Of a stretch of DNA of 64,000 nt, positions 54,383-61,815 are shown one piece after another. The notes beneath the pieces are model-generated. The model had not been told where the DNA came from, did no database searches, and saw only the letters and a list, made by a program, of their open reading frames with translations. The first letter of the stretch is position 1. Every line of letters starts with the position of its first letter. Location: assembly GCA_002753225.1 (NCBI GenBank), contig PDZS01000006.1, positions 85,864 to 149,863 of the forward strand. Direction: 5' to 3'. The stretch is from Deltaproteobacteria bacterium YD0425bin51 (GTDB lineage Bacteria; Desulfobacterota; Desulfobacteria; Desulfobacterales; YD0425bin51). Position numbers and translations under genes: made by a program.

Positions 54383-54411
54383 TTGTCAAAAATAAAGTTT
54401 TAAGTTATATG
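54383..54411 (+). promoter_or_regulatory. Candidate sigma-70 promoter implying a leaderless lyase mRNA
   Basis: TTGTCA (54383-54388) and TATATG (54406-54411) are exactly 17 bases apart. The lyase ATG lies only eight bases after the -10 box, so transcription would start at or next to the initiation codon. No Shine-Dalgarno is visible. Confidence 0.4.
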
Positions 54412-54418
54412 ATTACTA

Positions 54419-55858
54419 ATGAGAATAGAAAATGATTTTATAGGAGCACGTGAAATTATTGAAGGTGCTCTCTACGGCATACATTCAATAAGAGCTAAGG
54501 AAAATTTTCCAGATAACACCCATTTTCATATGGAATGGTACAGAGCCGTAGGTATAGTTAAACTTGCCTGCCACATAACATACAAAAATTTCAAAAAAAA
54601 AGTTTTAGAAAATTATGATATGGCAAACCTACCAATAGCTTTTTTTCAAAATGACATAATTGAAGCCCTAATTAATGCATCATCAGAAGTAGCAGATGGT
54701 AAATATTTTGAACATTTTATAGTTCCAGCTGTTCAAGGTGGAGCAGGAACTAGTATAAATTTGAATATAAATGAGATAATTGCAAATGCAGCTCTTTTAA
54801 AATTGGGTCATAAATTAGGTGATTATAATATTATTGACCCAATTGAGCATGCAAATATTTTTCAATCAACTAATGACGTTATACCTACTGCTTTAAAAAT
54901 TGCAACAATTAAACTGCTTATAGATTTAGAAAATAGAATTAATTATTTACGAGGTAAAATTGAAAAATTAGAACATATTCATAGAAATGATCTTCGTGTA
55001 GCTTATACGCAGATGCAGCAGGCAGTGCCATCATCATATGGTAAACTTTTTAGTACATATAATGAAGCATTGTCCCGTGACTGGTGGCGGGTATCAAAGT
55101 GCTTTGAGCGGATTAAAGTTGTGAATCTTGGGGGAAGTGCTATAGGCACAGGGATTGCTGTTCCTCGTTTTTTTATAATGGAAGTAGTAGGGGAGCTTCA
55201 AAAACTGACAAACCTTCCAATAACAAGAAGTGAAAACTTATCTGATGCAACAAATAATCTTGATACAATAGTTGAAGTCCATGCTATTTTAAAGTCTCAT
55301 GCAGTTAATCTTGAAAAAATAGTATCTGATATAAGGCTCCTTTCTTCAGATATTCTTATGAAAAATGAAATCAGGATTCCTCAAAAACAGGTTGGAAGTT
55401 CAATTATGCCGGGTAAAATAAATCCTGTTATTCCAGAATTTGTTATAAGCTCAAGTCATAAGGTTTACAGTAATGATGTATTGATTTCATCATTGTGTGG
55501 ACAAGGCTGTCTGGATTTAAATGCATATCTTCCTGTAATTGGTCATGCTTTAATTGAGAGTTTAAAATTAATGATTGCATCTTGTACGACTTTAGCAGAC
55601 AATTTAATTTGTGGTCTTGAAGTTAAATCTCAAACCGCCTCTCATAATTTATATAAAAGCCCTTCAATTACAACTGCTTTGATACCATATATTGGCTATA
55701 ACAAAGCTTCCTTGCTTGCTAAAGAGATGAAAAATAACAATAAAAATATTTTTGAAGCAAACGATATTTTAAAATTTATTGATAGAGATAAATTAGCTTG
55801 GTTAATCGAGCCACAGAATCTTTTAAAAACAGGCTATTCTATGAAGGATCTGCAATAA
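54419..55858 (+). CDS. Aspartase/fumarase-superfamily lyase
   Basis: 479 aa. The family start MRIENDFIGAREI matches aspartate ammonia-lyase. Conserved blocks: IFQSTNDVIPTALKI, YTQMQQAVPSSYG (aspartase usually TQLQDAVPMTLG), GGSAIGTGI, and the signature GSSIMPGKINPV containing the catalytic serine loop. Aspartase (aspartate to fumarate and ammonia) is the leading option; the Gln for Asp change in the T-x-x-Q-x-A motif and general divergence leave the substrate open. The gene stands alone between the FapA/SpoIIE operon and the mini-protein gene. The start has no visible ribosome-binding site. Confidence 0.8.
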   Translation: MRIENDFIGAREIIEGALYGIHSIRAKENFPDNTHFHMEWYRAVGIVKLACHITYKNFKKKVLENYDMANLPIAFFQNDIIEALINASSEVADGKYFEHFIVPAVQGGAGTSINLNINEIIANAALLKLGHKLGDYNIIDPIEHANIFQSTNDVIPTALKIATIKLLIDLENRINYLRGKIEKLEHIHRNDLRVAYTQMQQAVPSSYGKLFSTYNEALSRDWWRVSKCFERIKVVNLGGSAIGTGIAVPRFFIMEVVGELQKLTNLPITRSENLSDATNNLDTIVEVHAILKSHAVNLEKIVSDIRLLSSDILMKNEIRIPQKQVGSSIMPGKINPVIPEFVISSSHKVYSNDVLISSLCGQGCLDLNAYLPVIGHALIESLKLMIASCTTLADNLICGLEVKSQTASHNLYKSPSITTALIPYIGYNKASLLAKEMKNNNKNIFEANDILKFIDRDKLAWLIEPQNLLKTGYSMKDLQ

Positions 55859-55866
55859 TATGAAAA

Positions 55867-55903
55867 GCCACGATATTTAACAAATTTTGCTAAATATCGT
55901 GGC
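55867..55903. terminator. Perfect 13-bp inverted repeat after the lyase gene
   Basis: GCCACGATATTTA (55867-55879) and its exact inverse (55891-55903) flank an 11-base loop, nine bases after the lyase stop. There is no T-run following on the plus strand, but TTTTC follows on the minus strand, so it may be a hairpin-type 3' end or a bidirectional element. Terminator role is inferred. Confidence 0.5.
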
Positions 55904-55928
55904 AAATTCAAATTGATAATTTTATAAC

Positions 55929-55958
55929 TTGACAATAAATTAGCAATGGTGCTACTTA
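55929..55958 (+). promoter_or_regulatory. Candidate sigma-70 promoter of the 63-aa mini-protein
   Basis: TTGACA (55929-55934, perfect -35) and TACTTA (55953-55958) are 18 bases apart. The implied leader of about 100 bases contains a small hairpin (GTAAAT/ATTTAC) and ends in AAAAAGGAGAT before the ATG. Confidence 0.5.
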
Positions 55959-56065
55959 ATTTTAACTATCTGTGCAGGCACATGTTTTGCATTAATTAGT
56001 AGCATGTAAATATTAAATTTACAGAGGAACTAATTTAAAAACTAACTTTAAAAAGGAGATTTAAA

Positions 56066-56257
56066 ATGAATTTAAAAAGTAATTTAAAAGCAGGATTTAG
56101 AGCTAATGTACGTGATGTTGAAGCTGGACCAATTTGGAATGATGGCGATGCTGCTGCAAAATGTCCAAGGGTTTGTAAAAGTCAAGGCGGAGCTCCTGAT
56201 GGAAACTGGATAACTACAATTCCAGGTAAAATGTCAGTATGCCGCTGCTTTTTTTAG
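56066..56257 (+). CDS. 63-aa cysteine-containing mannan-binding (MVL-like) mini-protein
   Basis: The consensus AAAAAGGAGAT ribosome-binding site before the ATG predicts high expression. Residues 19-63 match one repeat of the Microcystis viridis lectin/mannan-binding family: AGPIWNDGDA, DGNWITTIPGKMSVC (family pattern AGPLW-N-x-x-A and G-x-W-x-T-x-x-x-x-MSV). Four cysteines (C33, C37, C59, C61) replace the cysteine-free positions of the cyanobacterial lectin and could form disulfides or bind metal. The family normally has two such repeats per chain; here only one is present, with an 18-residue basic leader (MNLKSNLKAGFRANVRDV). No signal peptide. It has its own promoter and terminator. Carbohydrate binding is inferred. 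Confidence 0.7.
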   Translation: MNLKSNLKAGFRANVRDVEAGPIWNDGDAAAKCPRVCKSQGGAPDGNWITTIPGKMSVCRCFF

Positions 56258-56284
56258 TTAATCTGAAAATATAATAGAATCTAT

Positions 56285-56332
56285 AAACAGGCGAGGAGAA
56301 ATGAATAAAATAATATTTCCCTTCGCCTGTTT
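56285..56332 (+). terminator. Rho-independent terminator of the mini-protein gene
   Basis: AAACAGGCGAGGAGAAAT (56285-56302) pairs with the inverse at 56315-56332 in 16 of 18 positions around a 12-base loop, followed by TTTTAAT. The stem begins 28 bases after the stop codon. Confidence 0.75.
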
Positions 56333-56427
56333 TAATCTGGAAAAAAAAATAACCTATAGGGAAATATATATTAAAGGTTCATATTGGATTTCGGGGTCAT
56401 GATGTGGTAAGATCGAGTTCAACTTTT

Positions 56428-56814
56428 AAAACCGAAGCAGTGATTCAGATGCTTGCGAATGTCCGGCAGGCGACCATCAAGCCTTTAGTAAAAGCGACTA
56501 TTTCTCCGGGGACTTTGATTTATACAGGTGAATAAAACATCTATGGGAGGCTGAAATAATGGGGATACGAGTATAAGAGCGTGAATCATAGAGCGGGTGA
56601 ATATTCTATAGATGAGAATGGAGACTCCTTTTGTGAAGTCCATGTGAATAATATGAAAGGCTTCTGGTCTTTGCTACGAAGCTGGCTTCGGTCACATCGT
56701 GGTATTTCACAGGAGAAACTCCCTTTATATCTGGGTTTCTTTGAGTTAGTTCATAATGTAGGGAAGAGAGGCAAGACCTTGCTTCATTCTTTAATTGAAC
56801 TGCTTGTCAAATAA
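56428..56814 (+). pseudogene. IS1595-family (ISXO2-like) transposase remnant
   Basis: Only the C-terminal part of the transposase is left. One frame reads EAVIQMLANVRQATIKPLVK, TISPGTLIY, then NIYGRLK, WGYEYKSVNHRAGEYSIDE, EVHVNNMKGFWSLLRSWLR, SHRGISQEKLPLYLGFFELV, which is the end of an IS1595 DDE transposase. It is interrupted by two in-frame stops, one at TGAATAAAAC (near 56533) and one at AAATAATGG (near 56557). Amino-terminal half and terminal inverted repeats were not found. This is a dead relic next to the mini-protein gene. Confidence 0.8.
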
Positions 56815-56879
56815 GACCCTGAAACCCAATATGAGCCAAAAAAATTTGGACTCATTATTAAATTTAAGTTTTCAAACAT

Positions 56880-56945
56880 TTAAAAAGGAACAAATTCTTT
56901 CGCATTAAAACTTTCATTTATAACCTTTTGGAGTATAGTTAACAT
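56880..56945 (-). CDS. Doubtful 21-aa minus-strand frame with strong ribosome-binding site
   Basis: GAGGAGAAAAAATG precedes MLTILQKVINESFNAKEFVPF and a stop. The start context is as good as for a real gene and it lies downstream of the enoyl-CoA hydratase in the same operon direction. It may be the stub of a gene whose body was lost when the neighbouring IS relic formed, or it may be non-coding. Confidence 0.2.
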   Translation of the reverse strand: MLTILQKVINESFNAKEFVPF

Positions 56946-56984
56946 TTTTTCTCCTCAAAAGCTTTGTAAACAAGCTGAGCATCT

Positions 56985-57734
56985 TTAAATAATTTTAATA
57001 TTTTGAAGGGCAGCCCATGTGTCTTCTGAGTACCATATATCAACAAATTCTTTAATAGAATCTTTTTCTTTTAGTATAATTTCATCAACTATTTTTTTTC
57101 TCATAAGTGATTTTATACTAGTGAAGGCTTTTGGATGTTTGGAGGCTAAACTGTATATTGCATTTATAGCTATATCCATAAGATTGTTCTCAGATGCTAT
57201 TTCATGGACTAATCCCATATTATTAGCTTCTTCGGCTGTATACATGGCGCCTGAAAAAAGTATTTCTGTTGCCGTTGAGCTTCCAACCCAAAATTTGAGC
57301 ATTTCAGAACTTCCTAAAAACACGGATGAACCAAAACTGATCTCATTTAGGGATATCTTAGCCTTTCCTGTAACCATTACTCTATAATCACAAGCCAAAG
57401 ACAGCATACAAGCACCTGCTATAGTATGACCATTTAGTGCAGCTACAACAGGCTTTGGATAAATGAATATATAGGAATATAAGTCAGTAAATTTTATTAG
57501 ATATTCTGTAAACTCCATTTTTGTAAAAGAGAGGAACTCTGGTATATCAAATCCGAATGAAAAGAATTTGCCAGCACCTGTAATAATAATTCCTCTTACT
57601 TCAGGATCATCTTCCAATGTTTTAAGCAGTTCATTTATTTCATCAACAACTTTTCCATTGAGGGCATTTACCTTGCCTCTTTTAAGAATTAATGTAGCAA
57701 TTTCTTTATTCTTATGTACTTCTATAAAATCCAT
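56985..57734 (-). CDS. Enoyl-CoA hydratase/isomerase family protein
   Basis: 249 aa crotonase-fold protein. Oxyanion-hole segment FSFGFDIPEFL and the second loop GHTIAGACMLSLACDYRVM are visible, plus FGSSVFLGSSEMLKF. The typical catalytic glutamates are not clear: the usual E-x-x-x-G-x-x-P-G region reads NEISFGSSVFLGSS, so it may catalyse a variant reaction or bind acyl-CoA. AGGAGAGG precedes the ATG. It is the last gene in the leftward pdxA-SRPBCC-hydratase set. The natural substrate is unknown. Confidence 0.8.
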   Translation of the reverse strand: MDFIEVHKNKEIATLILKRGKVNALNGKVVDEINELLKTLEDDPEVRGIIITGAGKFFSFGFDIPEFLSFTKMEFTEYLIKFTDLYSYIFIYPKPVVAALNGHTIAGACMLSLACDYRVMVTGKAKISLNEISFGSSVFLGSSEMLKFWVGSSTATEILFSGAMYTAEEANNMGLVHEIASENNLMDIAINAIYSLASKHPKAFTSIKSLMRKKIVDEIILKEKDSIKEFVDIWYSEDTWAALQNIKII

Positions 57735-57762
57735 TTTCCTCTCCTTAGAATATAGTTAACCA

Positions 57763-59013
57763 TTATCTTTCACACCACTGCTGCATTGTAGAAAGCATAT
57801 ATTTGGTTTGGCTTGCCTGAATAGCAAGTTCAAATGTAGGCTCTATATTTAAAAGTTTCCGCATCATAAAGCCTTGAGTCTTTAAATCAGATGTATTTCT
57901 ATAAAAGACTAAGGTTTCAGAATCTCCCAAACTAAATAGTTCATATGAACCTGCAACTCCTTTTAAATTTGAATCAGTAACGCCTATATAACTAATGCGG
58001 TCTGGAGGTTCAAAGGTATAATCTGCAATATAATCAGATTCAAATTTAAATGTTAGATCCATAATTGTTTTCATTTTTACTTCAGCAGATGTTTCATTCT
58101 GCTTTATGATTTTTGCAGTCCAATCCTTTGAAATAGAGGACATGCCCTCTAAATCTCTTAAGGATTTAAAGACTTTTTCCATGGGAGATTTGACTATTGT
58201 TCCGCCGCAATAAAAAATAGGCTTGGAATCTTCTATTACTAAAAGACTCCCTCGAGCAGCAAGTTTTGCAAGTGTTGTAGGATGATTTTGGAATAGGTTC
58301 TCGAAAGTGTTTTTTTGAATTTCTGGAGTTTTTCCACCTTTTTCAGCAAAGATAGATTCTGCCCTGTTTTTCATAGCTTTAACCACAAGTGTTCCACTAG
58401 AAAGATTTATCATAATATCGAGCATGGGATATTTAGTAAACATAGAATTGACAAGTTTATGTCTAGGCTGTGAATAGCATGTAAAGAATAGCATTGACAT
58501 AGATGGATTTTCAGGTACAGGCACTACTTCAAAAGCTCCATAATTTGCTTTAAAGTCACCAGCAGCCATTATCCAGTCAACACGATTTTTTTGATTATAA
58601 TGATAAACAGAGTATGGTATTTTAATTGTAACAAACAATATTTTAATGCCTAGTTCATAGAAGCATTGATCAATATCTTGATTTATTTTTTCAAGCACTG
58701 CTTTTTCTGATTGAGGCATAAATTTAGTATAATTAGGAACATCTCTTATAACATTATATACTTGATCAGGAGGGGCGTTAACTAAAATTCCGGAAGTTGT
58801 CATCCATGGAATAGCATCAGATTCTGGATGCTCATTAATAATTACAATTTGTCCAGCCTGTAATATGTTATAGAGTATTGATTGGTCTATCCCTTTAGAA
58901 ACAACGCTTTCTGCAAGCGTTAATTTAAAAACATCCTGAGGATTTGAAAAGTCATATTCAATAAATTTCATTTTGCCCATAAATTTTGGAATATTAATAG
59001 ATTCAAAAGACAT
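57763..59013 (-). CDS. Double SRPBCC/START-like domain protein
   Basis: 416 aa, no signal peptide. Two SRPBCC modules are readable: one at about 60-225 (TTSGILVNAPPDQVYNVIRDVPNYTKFMP, DWIMAAGDFKANYGAFEVVPV) and one at about 260-405 (GGTIVKSPMEKVFKSLRDLEG, DYTFEPPDRISYIGV, GSYELFSLGDSETLVFYRN). Such coenzyme-Q-binding-like or cyclase-type proteins handle hydrophobic ligands. The gene is 17 bases after pdxA and 28 before the crotonase gene. Its relation to vitamin B6 synthesis is not obvious. The small SRPBCC gene at 1.9 kb is a distant relative. Confidence 0.75.
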   Translation of the reverse strand: MSFESINIPKFMGKMKFIEYDFSNPQDVFKLTLAESVVSKGIDQSILYNILQAGQIVIINEHPESDAIPWMTTSGILVNAPPDQVYNVIRDVPNYTKFMPQSEKAVLEKINQDIDQCFYELGIKILFVTIKIPYSVYHYNQKNRVDWIMAAGDFKANYGAFEVVPVPENPSMSMLFFTCYSQPRHKLVNSMFTKYPMLDIMINLSSGTLVVKAMKNRAESIFAEKGGKTPEIQKNTFENLFQNHPTTLAKLAARGSLLVIEDSKPIFYCGGTIVKSPMEKVFKSLRDLEGMSSISKDWTAKIIKQNETSAEVKMKTIMDLTFKFESDYIADYTFEPPDRISYIGVTDSNLKGVAGSYELFSLGDSETLVFYRNTSDLKTQGFMMRKLLNIEPTFELAIQASQTKYMLSTMQQWCER

Positions 59014-59030
59014 TTTTTGCTCTCCCTTTT

Positions 59031-60002
59031 TTAGTTAGTTATTAAATGGCCTGCCTGTTTTACAGCTAAATTGATGGCTGCAATAAGACTTGAAGGATCA
59101 GCTAAACCTTTTCCTGCTATATCATAGGCTGTTCCATGATCAACAGATGTTCTAATAATAGGAAGCCCAAGAGTTGTATTAACTCCATCTTTAAAATGTA
59201 ATAATTTAAAAGGAATTAATCCCTGGTCATGATACATGCAAATAACAGCATCATATAGTCCATTTGCTGCATGATAAAAGACTGTATCTGGAGGATATGG
59301 TCCAGATACATTAGTTCCATTTTTTTTGCATTCAATTATAGCTGGAAGAATTATTTCTTTTTCTTCATTGCCAAATAATCCATCTTCTCCAGCATGAGGA
59401 TTTAATCCGCAAACAGCAATTCGAGGATTTGAAATTCCAAAGCGATCTTTCATGGATTTATCTGTTAATAAAATTTTTAAAATTATTTTATCTATTGTAA
59501 GAATATTAAAAACATTTTTTAGAGCAGTATGAATTGTTACAAGAACTACTTTAAGCCTGTCTCCTGCCATCATCATTGCATAGTCTTTAGTTTTTGTCCG
59601 CTCTGCTAAAAGTTCTGTATGTCCGTCATACATAAAACCAGCCATGTGCATAGCAGATTTATTTATGGGGCATGTTACAATTGCATTGATTTTACTTGAA
59701 AGTGCCATGTCTATTGCATTAGTTAAATAAGAAACCATAGCTTTACTAGTATCAATAGTAGGAGTGCCCCATGCTACATTATTTAAATTAGAAATATTAA
59801 TTATATCAATTGCATCAAACTGAAAAGATGTTTTCATTTTGATGCATTCTTTAGCTTGCTTTAGAATTCCAATATCTCCAATTACAATAGGCTTGCATAT
59901 TTCATAAACTTTAGGATCAGATAAAGCAAGAACTATGATTTCTGGACCAATACCAACAGGGTCTCCCATAGTAATTCCAACATAAGGAATATCTTTTTTC
60001 AT
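59031..60002 (-). CDS. pdxA: 4-hydroxythreonine-4-phosphate dehydrogenase
   Basis: 323 aa, standard PdxA length. Landmarks: GDPVGIGPEI at the start, CPINKSAMHMAGFMYDGHTELLAERT, GLNPHAGEDGLFGNEE, GPYPPDTVFYHA and MYHDQGLIPFKLLHFKDGVNTTLGLPIIRTSVDHGTAYDIAGKGLA. The metal-binding histidines (H in DGHTE, H in YHDQG, H in SVDHG) are all there. It oxidises 4-phosphohydroxy-L-threonine in pyridoxal phosphate synthesis. A GGAG ribosome-binding site precedes the ATG. It is transcribed away from dnaA, with which it shares the gene-free region. Confidence 0.95.
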   Translation of the reverse strand: MKKDIPYVGITMGDPVGIGPEIIVLALSDPKVYEICKPIVIGDIGILKQAKECIKMKTSFQFDAIDIINISNLNNVAWGTPTIDTSKAMVSYLTNAIDMALSSKINAIVTCPINKSAMHMAGFMYDGHTELLAERTKTKDYAMMMAGDRLKVVLVTIHTALKNVFNILTIDKIILKILLTDKSMKDRFGISNPRIAVCGLNPHAGEDGLFGNEEKEIILPAIIECKKNGTNVSGPYPPDTVFYHAANGLYDAVICMYHDQGLIPFKLLHFKDGVNTTLGLPIIRTSVDHGTAYDIAGKGLADPSSLIAAINLAVKQAGHLITN

Positions 60003-60171
60003 GTTTTTATCTCCGATCTGTTAATTAAATTATCATAACTAAATTTTATATTAACACAAAAATTTTTTTTTAACATTTTTTTAACATTTTTTTTATTCAT
60101 TTTTTAGAAATTAGAAGAAAATTAAAGAAAATAGAAGATTTCAGGAGAAAATATATTTGTTTAAAACTTTG

Positions 60172-60180
60172 TTATTAACA
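60172..60180 (+). promoter_or_regulatory. Putative DnaA box TTATTAACA (forward)
   Basis: TTATTAACA differs from the consensus TTATCCACA at the two central bases. It is part of the ten-base word GTTATTAACA that recurs inverted at 60291-60300. Confidence 0.4.
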
Positions 60181-60290
60181 TTGATGTGCTTAAAATTTTA
60201 AACAAAAATTTTTATCAAATAATGGCTGTGTTTAAAACATGTTACCAAGTCAAGCATAAATAAATGTTTTAATATTAAATATTTATCTAT

Positions 60291-60299
60291 TGTTAATAA
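60291..60299 (-). promoter_or_regulatory. Putative DnaA box TTATTAACA (reverse)
   Basis: TGTTAATAA on the plus strand, the exact inverse of the box at 60172-60180. It is about 110 bases away in opposite orientation. Confidence 0.4.
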
Positions 60300-60475
60300 C
60301 TTTATGATAAAAGTTTTCAAATTTAACTATATCTGGTTTGACGCAAGCTAGCTATTGGGTTATTTTACACCCGTCTTTAACAAAAATGATTTCTTAAAAT
60401 TGGCTATAATTACAATAAATAAGCTGCAATCATTGTTAATTTAATAATTTAACTGCAATGGCAAAAGGGAAATTT

Positions 60476-61810
60476 ATGGAAAACATATGGAAAGAGGCAA
60501 AGAATTCGATTGCCCAAAATATTCCAAACAACACTTTTGAGATGTGGATTGAACCTTTAGAATTTGTAGCAATTCAGGGAGAAGATTTTGTAATTTCTTG
60601 TCCCAATGTTTTTTTCAAAAAAAGGATCATGGGTAATTATAGTGAAATGATTACCTCAGAACTATCTAGGATTTCTGGTAAAAATTATAAGCTTTTCCTT
60701 GATGTATCCCCTACAGACAGTAAGAAAAATGAGGAAGTAGGCAAGCAGTTACAGCTCCCAAACATGATTATTAAGCCTTGTGGCGGAAGAATGTTAAGAA
60801 AAGATTTTACATTTGATCAGTTTGTGGTAAGTGGAAATAATAGGTTTGCTTATTCAGCAGCTCTTGCTTTTGCTTCACAAAAAAATACAGGGCAAAATTC
60901 CCTTTATTTACTCGCAAAAACAGGTATGGGAAAAAGCCATCTTTCCCAAGCCATAGGCCATCATATTTTAACAGAAAATGCTAAAGAAAGGGTTTATTAC
61001 ATTACTGCAGAAGATTTTACAAATGAGATGGTTAATGCATTTAAAAATAGTTCTGTAGATAATTTTAAGGATAGATACAGAAAAAATTGTGATGTTTTAA
61101 TGATTGAAGATGTGCAATTTCTTAGTGGAAAAGAGCGTACACAAACAGAACTTGCTTTTACTCTTGATTCTTTGTTCGATTCTGATAAAAAGATTATATT
61201 TACAAGCTCTAGTCTTCCAAATGAAATTCCAAAAATAAATGATGCACTACGCTCTCGTCTTTCTTTTGGAATAATTTCAAATATTGAGCCTCCTGATTTT
61301 AGAACAAGAGTCAGAATTTTAGAGAAAAAGGCAAAGGCAAATAATTTTATTATGGCTGAAGAAGTTCTCCAATATCTGGCAAGTGAACTTACAGAAAATG
61401 TAAGGCAGCTTGAAAGTGGTCTTATTGGGATAGCTGCAAAAGCATCACTTTTAGGTATGCCTGCTGATATGCAGCTTGCAGAAAGCGTTGTTCAACACAT
61501 TGCTCAAAAAAGAAAAAGTATAACAATTGATTTGATTAAAGATATGATTAGCAAATATTATAAGATTTCTGTAGCTGAGTTATCAGCAAACACCAGGAAG
61601 CAAAATATTGCACGTCCAAGACAGATTGCAATGTATCTATCAAGAAGATATACTGATCAACCGCTTCAGGTTATTGGAAAAAGCTTTAACCGTTATCATG
61701 CTACAGCACTTCATGCAATAAATATGGTTGAAAAATGGATAAAAGAAAAATCTCCAATGCAAAAGCAGGTAGAGTATTTTTGTGAAAAATTAGATTCTGG
61801 AAAGTTTTAA
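60476..61810 (+). CDS. dnaA: Chromosomal replication initiator DnaA
   Basis: Start set at 60476 (MENIWKEAKNSIAQN), since AAGGGAAA lies just upstream; an earlier ATG at 60458 is possible. 444 aa. Domain I (about 1-75), a short linker, AAA+ domain III with Walker A AKTGMGKSH, Walker B VLMIEDVQF and RSRLSFGI arginine-finger area, and DNA-binding domain IV. In domain IV the usual RDHTTVLHA signature reads RYHATALHA (FNRYHATALHA), with the DNA-contacting Asp changed to Tyr and one residue less before it. The protein otherwise looks full and functional. It is followed by a FAD oxidase, not dnaN. Confidence 0.95.
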   Translation: MENIWKEAKNSIAQNIPNNTFEMWIEPLEFVAIQGEDFVISCPNVFFKKRIMGNYSEMITSELSRISGKNYKLFLDVSPTDSKKNEEVGKQLQLPNMIIKPCGGRMLRKDFTFDQFVVSGNNRFAYSAALAFASQKNTGQNSLYLLAKTGMGKSHLSQAIGHHILTENAKERVYYITAEDFTNEMVNAFKNSSVDNFKDRYRKNCDVLMIEDVQFLSGKERTQTELAFTLDSLFDSDKKIIFTSSSLPNEIPKINDALRSRLSFGIISNIEPPDFRTRVRILEKKAKANNFIMAEEVLQYLASELTENVRQLESGLIGIAAKASLLGMPADMQLAESVVQHIAQKRKSITIDLIKDMISKYYKISVAELSANTRKQNIARPRQIAMYLSRRYTDQPLQVIGKSFNRYHATALHAINMVEKWIKEKSPMQKQVEYFCEKLDSGKF

Positions 61811-61815
61811 TATAG

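Larger units (their letters stand above)
60003..60475. other. AT-rich gene-free region before dnaA, candidate replication origin
   Basis: About 470 bases with no supported gene, between divergent pdxA and dnaA. Contents: T-rich direct repeats TTTTTTTAACA at 60065-60075 and 60076-60086, then a further T-run; an 11-base inverted repeat TTTGTTTAAAA/TTTTAAACAAA (60156-60166, 60196-60206); inverted TTATTAACA boxes at 60172-60180 and 60291-60299; and GTTTAAAAC twice (60159-60167, 60230-60238). These fit an origin with DnaA boxes and an unwinding element. The dnaA promoter must also lie here. Confidence 0.5.

Noticed and set aside
57019..57387. 122-codon plus-strand frame inside the crotonase gene
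   Set aside because: Exactly opposite the crotonase coding region, with no family features; shadow frame.
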